A stretch of DNA of 64,000 nt from DASYPQ01 sp036006425 (lineage in GTDB: Bacteria > Planctomycetota > UBA1135 > GCA-002686595): positions 15,057 to 79,056 of the forward strand of contig DASYPQ010000002.1 in the NCBI GenBank assembly GCA_036006425.1, in the 5' to 3' direction. This document shows, one piece after another, positions 53,030-63,114 of this stretch. Below the pieces are notes generated by a model. That model had not been told where the DNA came from. It did no database searches and saw only the letters and a program-made list of their open reading frames with translations. Positions within the stretch are counted from its first letter, which is position 1; each line of letters opens with the position of its first letter. The translations under genes were made by a program, and so were the position numbers.

Positions 53030-56000
53030 ATGAACTGCTTTGAACTCGATCCCACGACTCGCGGCCGACGCCTCTCGAACCACGGCATCTCGACGACGGC
53101 CTACGCTGCGGGGCTCGCCCTCTGCGCGATCGCGATCGTCGGATGCAACAACGGCGCAGGCCCCGGGGGCGGCGGCGGGGGAGGAGGGTCCGGGAACGCG
53201 GTGGGATCGGTCGTCGATCAACCCGATCCGAGCATCGGCTCCCAGCACTTCGTCGTCGACGCGAATACCGGCGGCTTCTCGAGCCACCCGCGCCTGCTCA
53301 GCGTCAAGTGGGGACGGCTCGCGAGCATCTACGACGGTTCGGGTTCCCCGATCCCGCAGCAGCGCGACTTCGTCGTCGGCTCGGACATCCCGTCGGTCGA
53401 TCCGGGGATGTTCAGCCTGACGGTGAACCCCGTCACGGACGAGACGATCGTCACGGTCAACGCGATCTACGGGACACCCGAGTACGCGGCCGCGTTCCAG
53501 CAGCTCGACGCGAACCTCGTCCCGATCGTGGACAAGGGCTTCTCGCAGAACGAGCTGCCGCCCTACTCGGTCGCTCCGCGGAACTCCGCGCTCGTCCTGA
53601 CGTTCGACGACCTCCTCGACGCGTCGACGATCACGGCCGCGACGGTCAAGGTCCTGATCGGCAATCCCCCGGTCGTCCCGATGGACCTGCGGATCATCCA
53701 GGACATCAACCACGGCGACACGGCGGACTTCACGCACCCGGATCCGATCACCGGCGACCCGATCGCGGGCGCGGACGGCGTCATCGAGTTCCACTCGACG
53801 CGCGTGATCCTCGACACGACGGTCTCGGAGATCGAATCGAACCAATCGGACCCGCCGCTGCCGCAGAACGCGCTCGGGTTTCCCGCGAGCCCGACGCCCG
53901 ACCTGCCGAACGTCGGCCTGCGCATCCCGACGATCCAGGACGCGTCGCTCGGCCAACTCGTCATCCTGCAGAATCCCGCGGGTCACGGCGTGTCCTTCTC
54001 GGGCAGCGGCCCGAACGATCCGGGCTCGCCGACGCATGACGTCGTCCGCGCCCTGCGCTCGGGGAACAACAGCGACCAGAACCACGGCTTCCTCTTCGAC
54101 GACATCCACCCGCAGATCGTCGGGACGCAGCCCGTCGGACTCGGAACCGTGACGGAACCCCAACCGGGTGAATTCGTCGCGAACGTGACGTTCACCGTGC
54201 CGGCGTGCAGCTCCAAGTTGAAGGAAGGGGACGTCATCGAGCAGCCCGGCGTGTTCGGACAAGTCACGCAGCAGTCGGCCGACCCCGACGCCGGCGGGAC
54301 GGTCGTCGACGTCCACTTCAAGATCCTGTTCCCGCTGAACGCCACGCTGACCCCGGGCCCGGCGCAGCTGTCGTCGGTGTTCGACCAGGGCGCGAACTTC
54401 GGCAAACAGGCGTGCTTCGTGCGGTTCCCGAACGCGGCGACGCCGCCCGCGACCGGCGTTCCCACGGACACGACCGTCGTCCTGCGCTTCAGCGAGCCGA
54501 TGGACCCGATCACGATCAAGCCGTTCGACAGCTTCACGGTCACGCGGGTCCCCGGGACGCCGATCTACAACCAGTACGTCGTCGGACAGATCACGGCGTC
54601 CGCGGACCTGCGGCAGTTCACCTTCCACCCGACGCTGCCGCTCCGGCACCTCGCGTCGGTCGCCGAGCCCTACTACGTCAACGTTGCGAACCAGAGCAAC
54701 GGCCCGACGGACCTCGCCGGAAACGCGGTGTTGAACACGGGCTTCCTGCCGCAGGTGCCGTTCACGATCGATCCGTCCGAGAATCCGGAGAACACGGACG
54801 GGTTCGCGCTGCGCTTCAGCTCGACGGACGAAGTGAACACGGGCGACGGGCGCGAATTCCGCGGCCAGTTCCTGTACGACCTCCCGGCGGGCATCCTCCG
54901 TCCGCGGTCGGTCATCCGGTTCGCCGGGGCGTGCACGCGCGACAAGCCCGTCGTGGCCGCGCAGAAGATCCCGCCCGCCGGCGTGCAGACGCCGCTCTCG
55001 CCGCTCGGGAGCAAGATGCACTCGCTGTGGCGCTACTGCGACGTCGGCTTCGCGCTGACGGACGAAGGCTTCTACAACGTCGACGTCGAAGGGCTCGACT
55101 GGGCGCCGATCGGCGGAAGCGTCGTGTCCGACGCGTACACGAACTTCGGGATGTACCTCTCGCACAGCGTCCGGCTGCCGGACGAGAGCGTGAACCCGAC
55201 GACGCTGCTGCCGCTCTACACCGGCTCCGGTCTGGTCTCGAACTACAGCCAGAACGTGCTCAACGATCCGATCGACCAGCCGCAGGTCAACGTGCACCCG
55301 AAGGCGCTCGGCTACGTCGTCGATCCGGCCGACCGGTTCCTCTCGACCACGACGCCGGCGGTCACGATGGTGCCGTACCCGCTGAACCGGTCGTTGCCGA
55401 TCAACCAGCACGTCTTCTACACGTGGCGCGACACGACGCTCACGACGGTCGGCGGGCCGGGCAACGCCGGCGCCGAGCTGCGCATCGTCGTCACCGTCAC
55501 CGGGATCGGGACGATCGGCGTTCCCTACGGGCCCGGCGCGGTCCCGACCGTCGGACTGCCGCTGCTCATGGAGTTCCGCTGCTACCCCGACCAGGACGCG
55601 CACGGTCAGAACTCGTTCGACATCAACATCGCGATCAACTCGTCGTCGCTGCCGAACTTCCGCGCGTTCTCCACGGGCGGCACGAACTCGAGCGGCATCC
55701 AGGTCATCAAGGACCCCGATCAGGAGCAGATCGCGACGGGCGGATTCAACCCGAGCTCGAATCCGCCGGGTCAGCCCACGCTGGCCGTGGACAACACGGT
55801 CTACATCGGACAGATGGACCTCATCACGCGGATCAGCCGCGCGCACTCGATCTGGTTCAACACCCAGACCGCCAATCCGCTCTACAGCGATCCGGTCGTC
55901 GAGCCGCGTTCGGTGGACCAGCCGGCGGGCACGAGCATCGTGCTCGCCTTCCGCGGGGCGCAGGCCGTGACCGGCCCGGCCGGGCAGGACGCGTCGACGC

Positions 56001-56185
56001 TCACTCCGTACGGTGAGTCCCCGACGGGCGGCGTCACGTTCGTGAACGGCGACACCACGTGGAAGAACGATCTCACGACGATCCACTCGGCCGGATTCTT
56101 CCAGGTCCGGGTCACCTTCGTCTCGAACGCCGAGACGCTGCTGACGCCGCAGCTCTCCGCGCTCGGCTTCGCGTTCCGCCGCTAG
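53030..56185 (+). CDS. Large surface lipoprotein with Ig-like (SbsA/Big_5) domains
   Basis: Exported protein of 1051 aa. The signal ends in lipobox 'IVGC' with Cys39, then a Gly-rich linker. The body has several Ig-like segments of the SbsA/Big_5 kind, such as 'PPYSVAPRNSALVLTFDDLLDASTITAATV' and 'VPTDTTVVLRFSEPMDPITIKP', separated by beta-rich stretches with no known catalytic motif. No recognised function; probably a structural or adhesive surface protein. It is followed 9 bases later by a second such gene. Confidence 0.72.
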   Translation: MNCFELDPTTRGRRLSNHGISTTAYAAGLALCAIAIVGCNNGAGPGGGGGGGGSGNAVGSVVDQPDPSIGSQHFVVDANTGGFSSHPRLLSVKWGRLASIYDGSGSPIPQQRDFVVGSDIPSVDPGMFSLTVNPVTDETIVTVNAIYGTPEYAAAFQQLDANLVPIVDKGFSQNELPPYSVAPRNSALVLTFDDLLDASTITAATVKVLIGNPPVVPMDLRIIQDINHGDTADFTHPDPITGDPIAGADGVIEFHSTRVILDTTVSEIESNQSDPPLPQNALGFPASPTPDLPNVGLRIPTIQDASLGQLVILQNPAGHGVSFSGSGPNDPGSPTHDVVRALRSGNNSDQNHGFLFDDIHPQIVGTQPVGLGTVTEPQPGEFVANVTFTVPACSSKLKEGDVIEQPGVFGQVTQQSADPDAGGTVVDVHFKILFPLNATLTPGPAQLSSVFDQGANFGKQACFVRFPNAATPPATGVPTDTTVVLRFSEPMDPITIKPFDSFTVTRVPGTPIYNQYVVGQITASADLRQFTFHPTLPLRHLASVAEPYYVNVANQSNGPTDLAGNAVLNTGFLPQVPFTIDPSENPENTDGFALRFSSTDEVNTGDGREFRGQFLYDLPAGILRPRSVIRFAGACTRDKPVVAAQKIPPAGVQTPLSPLGSKMHSLWRYCDVGFALTDEGFYNVDVEGLDWAPIGGSVVSDAYTNFGMYLSHSVRLPDESVNPTTLLPLYTGSGLVSNYSQNVLNDPIDQPQVNVHPKALGYVVDPADRFLSTTTPAVTMVPYPLNRSLPINQHVFYTWRDTTLTTVGGPGNAGAELRIVVTVTGIGTIGVPYGPGAVPTVGLPLLMEFRCYPDQDAHGQNSFDINIAINSSSLPNFRAFSTGGTNSSGIQVIKDPDQEQIATGGFNPSSNPPGQPTLAVDNTVYIGQMDLITRISRAHSIWFNTQTANPLYSDPVVEPRSVDQPAGTSIVLAFRGAQAVTGPAGQDASTLTPYGESPTGGVTFVNGDTTWKNDLTTIHSAGFFQVRVTFVSNAETLLTPQLSALGFAFRR

Positions 56186-56194
56186 CGTTCGACC

Positions 56195-59100
56195 ATGACC
56201 TTCGCACTCACGAGTTTTTCCATGTCCAACTCCCTTCGATCGCTGTCGGCCCTCCGGAACGTCTCCCTGCTCGCGGGCTTGGCTGCATGCATGCAGCTAG
56301 GGGCGTGCAGCGGCGGCGGCACCGCCGGAACCGACCTCGAGCTCGTGTCCGTGTCCGTCTCCGGAAACAGCAGCTGGCAGCTCAACCGGCCGATCCTGTT
56401 CCAGTTCAGCACCGACGTCGAGCCGACGTCCGTGAACATGAACACGATCCACATCGGGCAGACCGCCGGTGGCGTCGCGCTCGGCGAGTTCTCGATGGCC
56501 GACTCGCGCACGGTGAAGTTCCAGCCGCGCTGCCCGACGCTCCCCGACAATTCGGACGCGGGGCTGATCCCGGGCGGCGTGAGCTACACGATCCAGATCC
56601 CGGGTGCCGGCTCCGGCGGCGCGACGGTTCGTTCGACGGGGGGCTCCTCTCTGGCCGACTCGCAGACGCTGCGGTTCAGCACGGTCGATTCGGATGATCC
56701 GGCACTCCTCTTCATCGACACGGGCAGCGGTCCGCCGAACCCGGTGGTCCGTGATCCGCACCAATCCGGCGACACGCGCATCGAGATCGGTGACGACCCG
56801 TCGAACGTCGTCTACTTCATCCCGCGTACGCCCCAGGATTCGGAGCTCGGCGCGGACATGCCCGTCGGGTTCACCGCGGGCCTGAACCTCTACAGCGACA
56901 TCACGACCCACGTGTCGATCCTCGTCGCGATCGACCAGGCCGTGGAGTCCTCGGCCGACAACGTGAGCCCGGACACGGTGCGTCTCGAGTACCAGTCCGG
57001 ATCGGGCGCGTGGATCAGCCTCGCCCACAACGTCGTGCTCGAGGGGAACTGCGTCGGCACGGGCGCGCTGTTGCGCGTGACGCCGACGGGCATCCTCCCG
57101 CAGAACCACCTCGTCCGCGTCGTGCTGACGCGCGACTTCAAGGACATCGTCGGCGACTCGAATCTCGTCGCCGTGACGGTCGGGTCGTTCCTCGTCTCGA
57201 CCGCGACCGATCCCGGCACGTCGACGCCCGGCGCCGCGGCCGACCAGATCCTCGAGCAGTTCTCGACGGACAGCCTCGAGGACACGACGACCGTGCTCTC
57301 GTCGCCGCGCGCCGACTGGGCGAGCGGGGGGCTCCTGAAGGCCGGGTTCGCCTTCGGCGGCACGGGCGGTCCGCCGGACGGCGACTTCGACTGGAAGATC
57401 GGCAACGACCTGCCGGCGTCTCCGACGAACCGGCCGCAAGTGGTTCTCGACACGTCGTTCTCCGTGATCATCAACCAGCAGCAGGACTTCACGCAGACGG
57501 TGGTCAACGGTGTCGTCGACGTTCGCAACCTGCTCATCACGGAGAGCGGGATCCTGAAGATCCAGGGCCCGAATGCCTGCAAGATCCTCGTGGCGGGCTC
57601 CGCGCAGATCAACGGCGTGATCGACATCCGCGGGACCGACGACTTGAGCGTCGCATCCCTCGACTCCGCGAACCTGCCGGAGCCCGGAGCGTCCGGCAAC
57701 GCGGGTGGCGGCACCGGTGGAACCGCGAGCCAGCTGACCTCGCAATCGGACCCGGCCGGAGGCAACGGCTTCGGCGCGTTCGCGAACCCCGACGGCGGCG
57801 GCGTGGGCGGCGAGTCCGGATTCAATCACCTCTGGCCGCAGGACGGCGACGACGCGCACCGCCGGCCCGCCGGCGGCGGCGGCGGCACGCTCGGACACAA
57901 CGCGTTCCGACCGGTCAACATCGTCGCCGGGTTCGCGAACCTGAACAACTGCCCCGACCAGAACGTCATCGGCTACGACGCGGAGCAGGGCTTCTCCGGC
58001 TCGCCGGTCGCGACGGGCGTCCTCTCCGGTGCGAGCCCGCCGATCGGAGGCAATCCGGGACCGCGACCGTTCTTCGACGACGATCCCGAGAACGACTTCT
58101 GGGGAACGATGAAGAACAACGCGACCGGCCAGCTCATCCTGGGTGAGCTCAGCCGTCCGTGGGCCGGTGCGGGCGGTGGCGCCGGCGGCGACGCGATCAA
58201 CTCGAATTCGTTCCCGGACAACCCCTTCACTCCGGCCGGCGACGAGAAGGGCTGCGGCGGCGGCGGCGGCGCGGGATCGCTGACGATCCTCGCCCTCGGG
58301 AACATCACGTTCGGACCGCACGGACGCATCGACGCGAGCGGCGGCACGGGCGGCGGCGGCGAGAACTCCGCGAGCGGCGACATCACGCACATCGGCGGCG
58401 GCTCGGGCGGCGGGTCCGGCGGCCACGTCATCCTGCAGACCGGGTCGCAGATCGACATCTCGCAGTGCGTGAGCACCACGGCGGGCGTCCTCGACGCGGG
58501 CGGCATCTTCGCGCTCGGCGGCGAAGGCGGCGCGGGCAAGAACAACCTCGGTGGATCCTTCCCCGGGGGAGTGCCGGTCGGTCCGGCGAGCGACGCCCTC
58601 CCGCCGAACTCGTACCCACACGCCTCGGCACCTTGCGGCGTGACCTCCGGCAGCATCACCCAGGGCGGGTACACGTTCACGAACCAGGTCGGCGAGTCGA
58701 GCGGCGACGCTCCGCTCGTCGTGATCTGCGCCGGCGGCGACGGCGGTCCGGGGTTGATCCAGCTGCACACGCCGCAGCTCACGGACATCCTCGTTCCCGC
58801 GGCGCCTTCGACCGAGAAGGTGTACACGCTGGTCAAGCCGCCGCCGGTCGGGTCCGGCCCGGGGGCGGGGCTCCCGACCTACGCAGCGATCAACAACCCG
58901 CTCGTCTGGAACCAGCTGCTCCCGATCTTCGGGCGCCGCAGCGCCGCGATCTCGAAGTGGATTTCGCTCGGCGCCGCCAGCGTCAGCTCGGACGCGAGCT
59001 CGACGACGCCGGACCCGGTGCAGTTCATCTTCAAGGGCACCGACGCAGCGGGCGTCGTCTCGACGACCGGCAGCGGCTCGGGCGCGACGGTCCTCGAGCT

Positions 59101-59695
59101 CACGCCGGTCCTGACCGGCACGATCGCGGCGACTCCGGCGACGCCGTACATCGACCAGACGGACCAGCGCACGGTCGTCTTCGATGCGACGACGCTCGTC
59201 GACACCGACGACATCTATCTGCGCAACATGGAGCTCTTCAAGCGCTTCCTGCTGCGCATGGCGCACGGCACGACGACGGACTTCGAAGTCGCTGCCGCGA
59301 GCTACGATCCGGCGACGCACCTCCTGCGGCTGACCGTGAGCGGGAGCGGAACGCCGCTCTCGCCGTTCCCGGTCGGGTCGACGGTGGAAGTCCGGCCGCG
59401 GTTCTTCCGCGTGCTGACGGACAACGTGCCGAACTCCCTGCCGTCCTCGAGCCAGATCCTGGTCGAGTTCCAGGCGACGGTCCCGAACGCGCAAGGCGAT
59501 CCCGACGAGGGCGCCGGCGTCGTGTCGGCCTTCGTTCCGAACCCGGCGGCGATCGACCCGAACGTCGGGGGCAATCCGAACTACAAGTTCTTCCGCTTCC
59601 GCGTGAGCTTCGACATCAGCGCGAACGGAGCCCCGTTGAGCTTCGACACGCCGATTCCGAGCCTCGACTTCTTCCGGATCCCGTTCAGGTTCTGA
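56195..59695 (+). CDS. Large surface lipoprotein with Ig-like and Gly-rich repeat region
   Basis: Exported protein of 1166 aa (an ATG at 56222 gives 1157). Lipobox is 'LGAC' with Cys38. The N-terminal third has SbsA-type Ig segments ('LNRPILFQFSTDVEPTSVN'). Residues about 440-880 alternate beta-strand stretches ('ILKIQGPNACKILVAGSAQINGVIDIRG') with Gly-rich loops ('GCGGGGGAGSLTILALGNITFGPHGRI'), suggesting a beta-helix or glycine-loop fold seen in surface proteins of planctomycetes and myxobacteria. Function unknown. Confidence 0.72.
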   Translation: MTFALTSFSMSNSLRSLSALRNVSLLAGLAACMQLGACSGGGTAGTDLELVSVSVSGNSSWQLNRPILFQFSTDVEPTSVNMNTIHIGQTAGGVALGEFSMADSRTVKFQPRCPTLPDNSDAGLIPGGVSYTIQIPGAGSGGATVRSTGGSSLADSQTLRFSTVDSDDPALLFIDTGSGPPNPVVRDPHQSGDTRIEIGDDPSNVVYFIPRTPQDSELGADMPVGFTAGLNLYSDITTHVSILVAIDQAVESSADNVSPDTVRLEYQSGSGAWISLAHNVVLEGNCVGTGALLRVTPTGILPQNHLVRVVLTRDFKDIVGDSNLVAVTVGSFLVSTATDPGTSTPGAAADQILEQFSTDSLEDTTTVLSSPRADWASGGLLKAGFAFGGTGGPPDGDFDWKIGNDLPASPTNRPQVVLDTSFSVIINQQQDFTQTVVNGVVDVRNLLITESGILKIQGPNACKILVAGSAQINGVIDIRGTDDLSVASLDSANLPEPGASGNAGGGTGGTASQLTSQSDPAGGNGFGAFANPDGGGVGGESGFNHLWPQDGDDAHRRPAGGGGGTLGHNAFRPVNIVAGFANLNNCPDQNVIGYDAEQGFSGSPVATGVLSGASPPIGGNPGPRPFFDDDPENDFWGTMKNNATGQLILGELSRPWAGAGGGAGGDAINSNSFPDNPFTPAGDEKGCGGGGGAGSLTILALGNITFGPHGRIDASGGTGGGGENSASGDITHIGGGSGGGSGGHVILQTGSQIDISQCVSTTAGVLDAGGIFALGGEGGAGKNNLGGSFPGGVPVGPASDALPPNSYPHASAPCGVTSGSITQGGYTFTNQVGESSGDAPLVVICAGGDGGPGLIQLHTPQLTDILVPAAPSTEKVYTLVKPPPVGSGPGAGLPTYAAINNPLVWNQLLPIFGRRSAAISKWISLGAASVSSDASSTTPDPVQFIFKGTDAAGVVSTTGSGSGATVLELTPVLTGTIAATPATPYIDQTDQRTVVFDATTLVDTDDIYLRNMELFKRFLLRMAHGTTTDFEVAAASYDPATHLLRLTVSGSGTPLSPFPVGSTVEVRPRFFRVLTDNVPNSLPSSSQILVEFQATVPNAQGDPDEGAGVVSAFVPNPAAIDPNVGGNPNYKFFRFRVSFDISANGAPLSFDTPIPSLDFFRIPFRF

Positions 59696-59964
59696 TCGGG
59701 GGGAAGGCGGACTGAGTCCGCCTGCCGTCGGTCGCGCGTTGCGGCTCGGGCAGAGGAGACGCAACGCGCCACCGAACGGCGACGGCAGGTGCGGCGCGGC
59801 CGTCCGGTGGTGCGTTGCGATTCGCGCAGTTGAGAGGTAACGCGCAACCGTACGGCGGGCGGAGTGACCCCGCCCGCCGGACTCCTGATTCGCGTCTGCC
59901 GAGTACGGCAGCCGCGAATCAGGAGTTCGAGACGGACTCGACCCTGTGATCCACAGTCGCCGCG
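59696..59964. repeat. Intergenic palindrome cluster A
   Basis: Four inverted repeats in 225 bases with no gene. ggcggac / gtccgcc at 59706-59722. gccgtcg and gcgcgttgcg (59724-59743) with their complements at 59760-59786. ggcgggcgg / ccgcccgcc at 59854-59878. And a near-perfect 21-bp stem, actcctgattcgcg with cgcgaatcaggagt around ctgccg-agta-cggcag, at 59881-59926. REP-like elements or terminators are possible. Confidence 0.6.
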
Positions 59965-62079
59965 ATGCGTCTGCTTCTGGCGCGTCCGCGGACTTGGTTC
60001 AATGCGCCCGTGCGCCTGCACGTTCTCCGCCCTCGCCTGTCCGCTTTCCCGGGCGGCAAGGTCGGCCTCGGCGCGGCGGTGCTCCTCGGCGCGATCACCG
60101 CCTGCTCTCCGCTCGATCCGGGTCACGTCGCTGGTCACCTCCACCTGACGCACCTTCGTCCGACGAACCCCGAAGGACTCTTCCTCAACGAGGAGCTCGT
60201 CTTCTACTTCGACGAGGAGCTCGACCCTGCGTCCGTCACGCGCGCGAGCATCGAGATCCTCGCTCAGGATGGCCGGCCCGCGCGCGGTGAGCTGCGCGTC
60301 GAGACCGACCGCGTTCGGTTCGTCCCCGCGGCCGTGCTCTCGGCCGACCTCACCGACGGCGGCTACCAGCCGGACACGCGCTACACGGCGACCATCGCGG
60401 GTTTCCCTCGGCCGACCGCGCTCCGCAGCGCGCGCGGCGCCGTCCTCGAGAAGACCTGGACTTGGCAGTTCCACACGGTCCAGGTCAGCCGGCCTCGCAC
60501 CGGCCTCGTCTTCGAGGACCGCATGCAGGAGCGCGTCGGGATCCTGCGCCTGTTCCCGTCCGCCGCGGGCCAGGGCGGTCTCATCCGCGCGCAGGACTCG
60601 ATCTACCTCGCGTGCGACAAGCCGATCGATCCCTCGACCGTCGTCGCGGACGCGTTCCTCCTGACCTTCCTTCCCACGGATCCGCAGCGCACGCGCACGA
60701 GCCCCCCGAAACCCGTCGGCGTCCGCGTGCGCGTCGTCGAGGACGAGCCCGAAGTCGCGCGGCGCCCGCGCCCGGCGGACGCGAGCTCCTCGGCGACCGC
60801 CGAAGCGTGGGAGCGCGAACGGCGCGCGTGCGTGATCGAGTTGAATCCGGACCGCCGCTTCGGCGCCGGCACGTGGGAGCTCAAGCTCCGGCCGGAGTCG
60901 CCCGAGACGGGTCCCTGGCTGCGCGATTTCGGCGGCCGGCCGGTCCTTCTCGCCGAGCCGTCGGCGAGCTTCCGCATCAGCGTCGACGATCCGTCGGCGG
61001 ACGCGCGCCGCGGCGAGCTGAGCGAGGAATTCGACGGCCGACTGCTCTTCTCCCCGGTCGCCGTGCCCGGCTACGACGGGACGGCGTACTGGAAGGACAG
61101 CGGCCGCGTCGAGGTGCGCTACCCCGCGGCCGCGGGCAACGGGGAAGCGGGCGTGGTCGTCCTCGGCGCGCGCGAGGACCGCGCCGATGTCCAGGCGACC
61201 TCGATCGAGCTCCCCAAGGATTCCGAGTGCCGGCTGAGCTCGAAACCCGGACTCGTCGTCTTGCGCTGCCAGGGGCGCATGTCGATCGGCGGGAAGCTCG
61301 TCCGCGAGGCGCCGTGGGACGCGCACACGAAGGACGACGCGACGCTGAACCGCTGGGAGGAGCTGTGCGCGTCGCGTCGCACGAGCAGCCAGAGCCTCAG
61401 CGACTGGCTCGCCGAGGTCCGCGCGGCCGACGCGAACTGGACCGTCCTCATCGCCGGCGGCGATCTCGCGATCGACGACTCGCTGACGACGACGACGCCG
61501 TTGCTCCTCGTCGCCGGCGGAAGGGTGCGCGTCTCGGGCCTCGTGCACGGCGCGAGCCACTTCGTCGAAGGCGGGACGGGCACGGTCGGGTGCGTGTACC
61601 TGCTGCGCGAGGGCGGGGGCTTCGGCATCGTCCCGACGCGCCCGCACGTCGCCCCGATCCTGGTCGACGAGCCGCAGGGTCCGAATCCGCTGCGCGTTCC
61701 CCTGCGGTTCGCGGCGCTCTCCGGACCGATCCCGCAGCGCGGCGAGATCGTGCGCTGGCTCACGCAGGAGTCCGGCGGCAGCTCCGACCGCGTCGGAGAA
61801 GCCGCCGTCGAGGGCGGTTCCCCGGAGCCGCCGATCGGGGGTACTTGGCGCGTCCGGTACCTGCGCGACTTCGCCGCGGTTCCGAACAGCTCCTCCGCGC
61901 TCGAGCTCGTCGACAATCCGGGGCTCTTCGATCCCGCCGGACCGGTCCGGTTCCTGGTCGAGCTCGAGCTCACGGTCGACGACCAGGCCAGGATCTGGAA
62001 TCCTCCCTGGGTGGACTTCGTCCGTCTCACCTGGGAGCAACCTCCCGTGAGCTCGGGCGCCGCGGGAGGAGACCGCTGA
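59965..62079 (+). CDS. Surface lipoprotein with Ig-like domain, third of the cluster
   Basis: Exported protein of 704 aa with lipobox 'ITAC' (Cys47). An SbsA-type Ig segment follows ('LFLNEELVFYFDEELDPASVT'), and a stretch resembling the beta-rich part of the preceding protein ('LLLVAGGRVRVSGLVHG'). A GTG at 60010 would give a shorter N-terminus. No enzyme motif is seen. Its TGA overlaps the start of the prepilin peptidase gene (TGATG), tying the two in translation. Confidence 0.68.
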   Translation: MRLLLARPRTWFNAPVRLHVLRPRLSAFPGGKVGLGAAVLLGAITACSPLDPGHVAGHLHLTHLRPTNPEGLFLNEELVFYFDEELDPASVTRASIEILAQDGRPARGELRVETDRVRFVPAAVLSADLTDGGYQPDTRYTATIAGFPRPTALRSARGAVLEKTWTWQFHTVQVSRPRTGLVFEDRMQERVGILRLFPSAAGQGGLIRAQDSIYLACDKPIDPSTVVADAFLLTFLPTDPQRTRTSPPKPVGVRVRVVEDEPEVARRPRPADASSSATAEAWERERRACVIELNPDRRFGAGTWELKLRPESPETGPWLRDFGGRPVLLAEPSASFRISVDDPSADARRGELSEEFDGRLLFSPVAVPGYDGTAYWKDSGRVEVRYPAAAGNGEAGVVVLGAREDRADVQATSIELPKDSECRLSSKPGLVVLRCQGRMSIGGKLVREAPWDAHTKDDATLNRWEELCASRRTSSQSLSDWLAEVRAADANWTVLIAGGDLAIDDSLTTTTPLLLVAGGRVRVSGLVHGASHFVEGGTGTVGCVYLLREGGGFGIVPTRPHVAPILVDEPQGPNPLRVPLRFAALSGPIPQRGEIVRWLTQESGGSSDRVGEAAVEGGSPEPPIGGTWRVRYLRDFAAVPNSSSALELVDNPGLFDPAGPVRFLVELELTVDDQARIWNPPWVDFVRLTWEQPPVSSGAAGGDR

Positions 62080-63029
62080 TGCCGCTCACCGTCCCCTTGG
62101 CCGCGTTCCAGGTCGGCTGGGCGTTCTTCGGGTTGTTCGTCGGCTCGTTCTTGAACGTCGCGATCCACCGTTACCCGCTCGAGGGGGAGACCGTCTCCCA
62201 CCCGAAGCGCTCGCGTTGCCCGAGCTGCAAGACGGTGCTCACGTGGAAGGAGAACATCCCGCTGCTCTCCTGGACCCTGCAGCTCGGCCGCTGCCGGACG
62301 TGCGGGTGGCGGATTCCGTGGCGCTATCCGCTGGTCGAGGTCCTGACCGCGGGGCTGTGGTGGCTCGCCGCGTCGCGCTGGGACCCCGGGCAGGCGGATT
62401 GGCCCAGGGAGTTCGGCCTCTGCCTCGTGCGCACGATCGCCCTCTCGGGCCTCGTCGTCGCTACGTTCGTCGACTTCGACTGCTTCGAGATCCCCGACGG
62501 GATCTCGATCGGGGGGATCGTGCTCGCGCCGATCGCGGCCCTCGCCCTGCCGTCGCTCCACGACGCGACGAGCCTCGCGCTCTCGATGACGCCGGGCGGC
62601 GTGGCGCCCGTGACGCGGATGGCCGCCTTCACGGCCTGCCTGGCGGGGATGGCGGCGGGCGGGGGGAGCCTCTGGATCATCGGGTGGGTCGGGAGCCGGA
62701 TCTACGGTCGCGACGCCATGGGGTTCGGAGACGTGAAGCTCCTGGCGGCGGGAGGCGGCTTCCTGGGTCCGGGCGGAGTCCTCTGGGCCCTGATGATCGC
62801 GTCGCTCGCCGCTTCCGTCGTCGGCGTGCTCAATCTTCTGCGCTTCCTCGCGATCCTGCGCGGGCGCGTCCGGGCTCGCCACCGGCAGACGCGGCTGCGG
62901 AAAAGCCTCCAGGTCGCGCGCATCGCCGGGCGCTACGTCCCTTTCGGGCCGTACCTCGCTCTGGGAATCGGCATCGTCTTGCTGTATTGGAAAGAGGTCC
63001 TCGGACTGCTGCGGTACGGCGGGCTCTGA
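62079..63029 (+). CDS. pilD: Type IV prepilin peptidase
   Basis: Membrane protease that cleaves and N-methylates type IV prepilins. The 316-aa product has 'FFGLFVGSFLNVAIHRYP', the four-Cys zinc pair 'CPSCKTVLTWKENIPLLSW' and 'CRTCGWRIPWRYPLVEVLT', the catalytic Asp motifs 'FVDFDCFEIPDG' and 'GFGDVKLLAAGGGFLG', and eight or so hydrophobic segments. It starts inside the stop of the lipoprotein gene, an odd partner. Other pilus genes lie at 33.8-39.0 and 46.9-49.4 kb. Confidence 0.94.
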   Translation: MPLTVPLAAFQVGWAFFGLFVGSFLNVAIHRYPLEGETVSHPKRSRCPSCKTVLTWKENIPLLSWTLQLGRCRTCGWRIPWRYPLVEVLTAGLWWLAASRWDPGQADWPREFGLCLVRTIALSGLVVATFVDFDCFEIPDGISIGGIVLAPIAALALPSLHDATSLALSMTPGGVAPVTRMAAFTACLAGMAAGGGSLWIIGWVGSRIYGRDAMGFGDVKLLAAGGGFLGPGGVLWALMIASLAASVVGVLNLLRFLAILRGRVRARHRQTRLRKSLQVARIAGRYVPFGPYLALGIGIVLLYWKEVLGLLRYGGL

Positions 63030-63114
63030 CGTCCGGAAGCCGCGGCGGAGGTTCGCGAGGCAACAGGGTTCGCGCGGAGTGCACCGCGCTCAACAGGAGG
63101 GGATCTCGGACGCG

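Noticed and set aside
57690..58500. CRISPR-like or tandem nucleotide repeat in the Gly-rich coding region
   Set aside because: The repetition is of Gly codons within one open reading frame, with no fixed repeat unit or spacer length.
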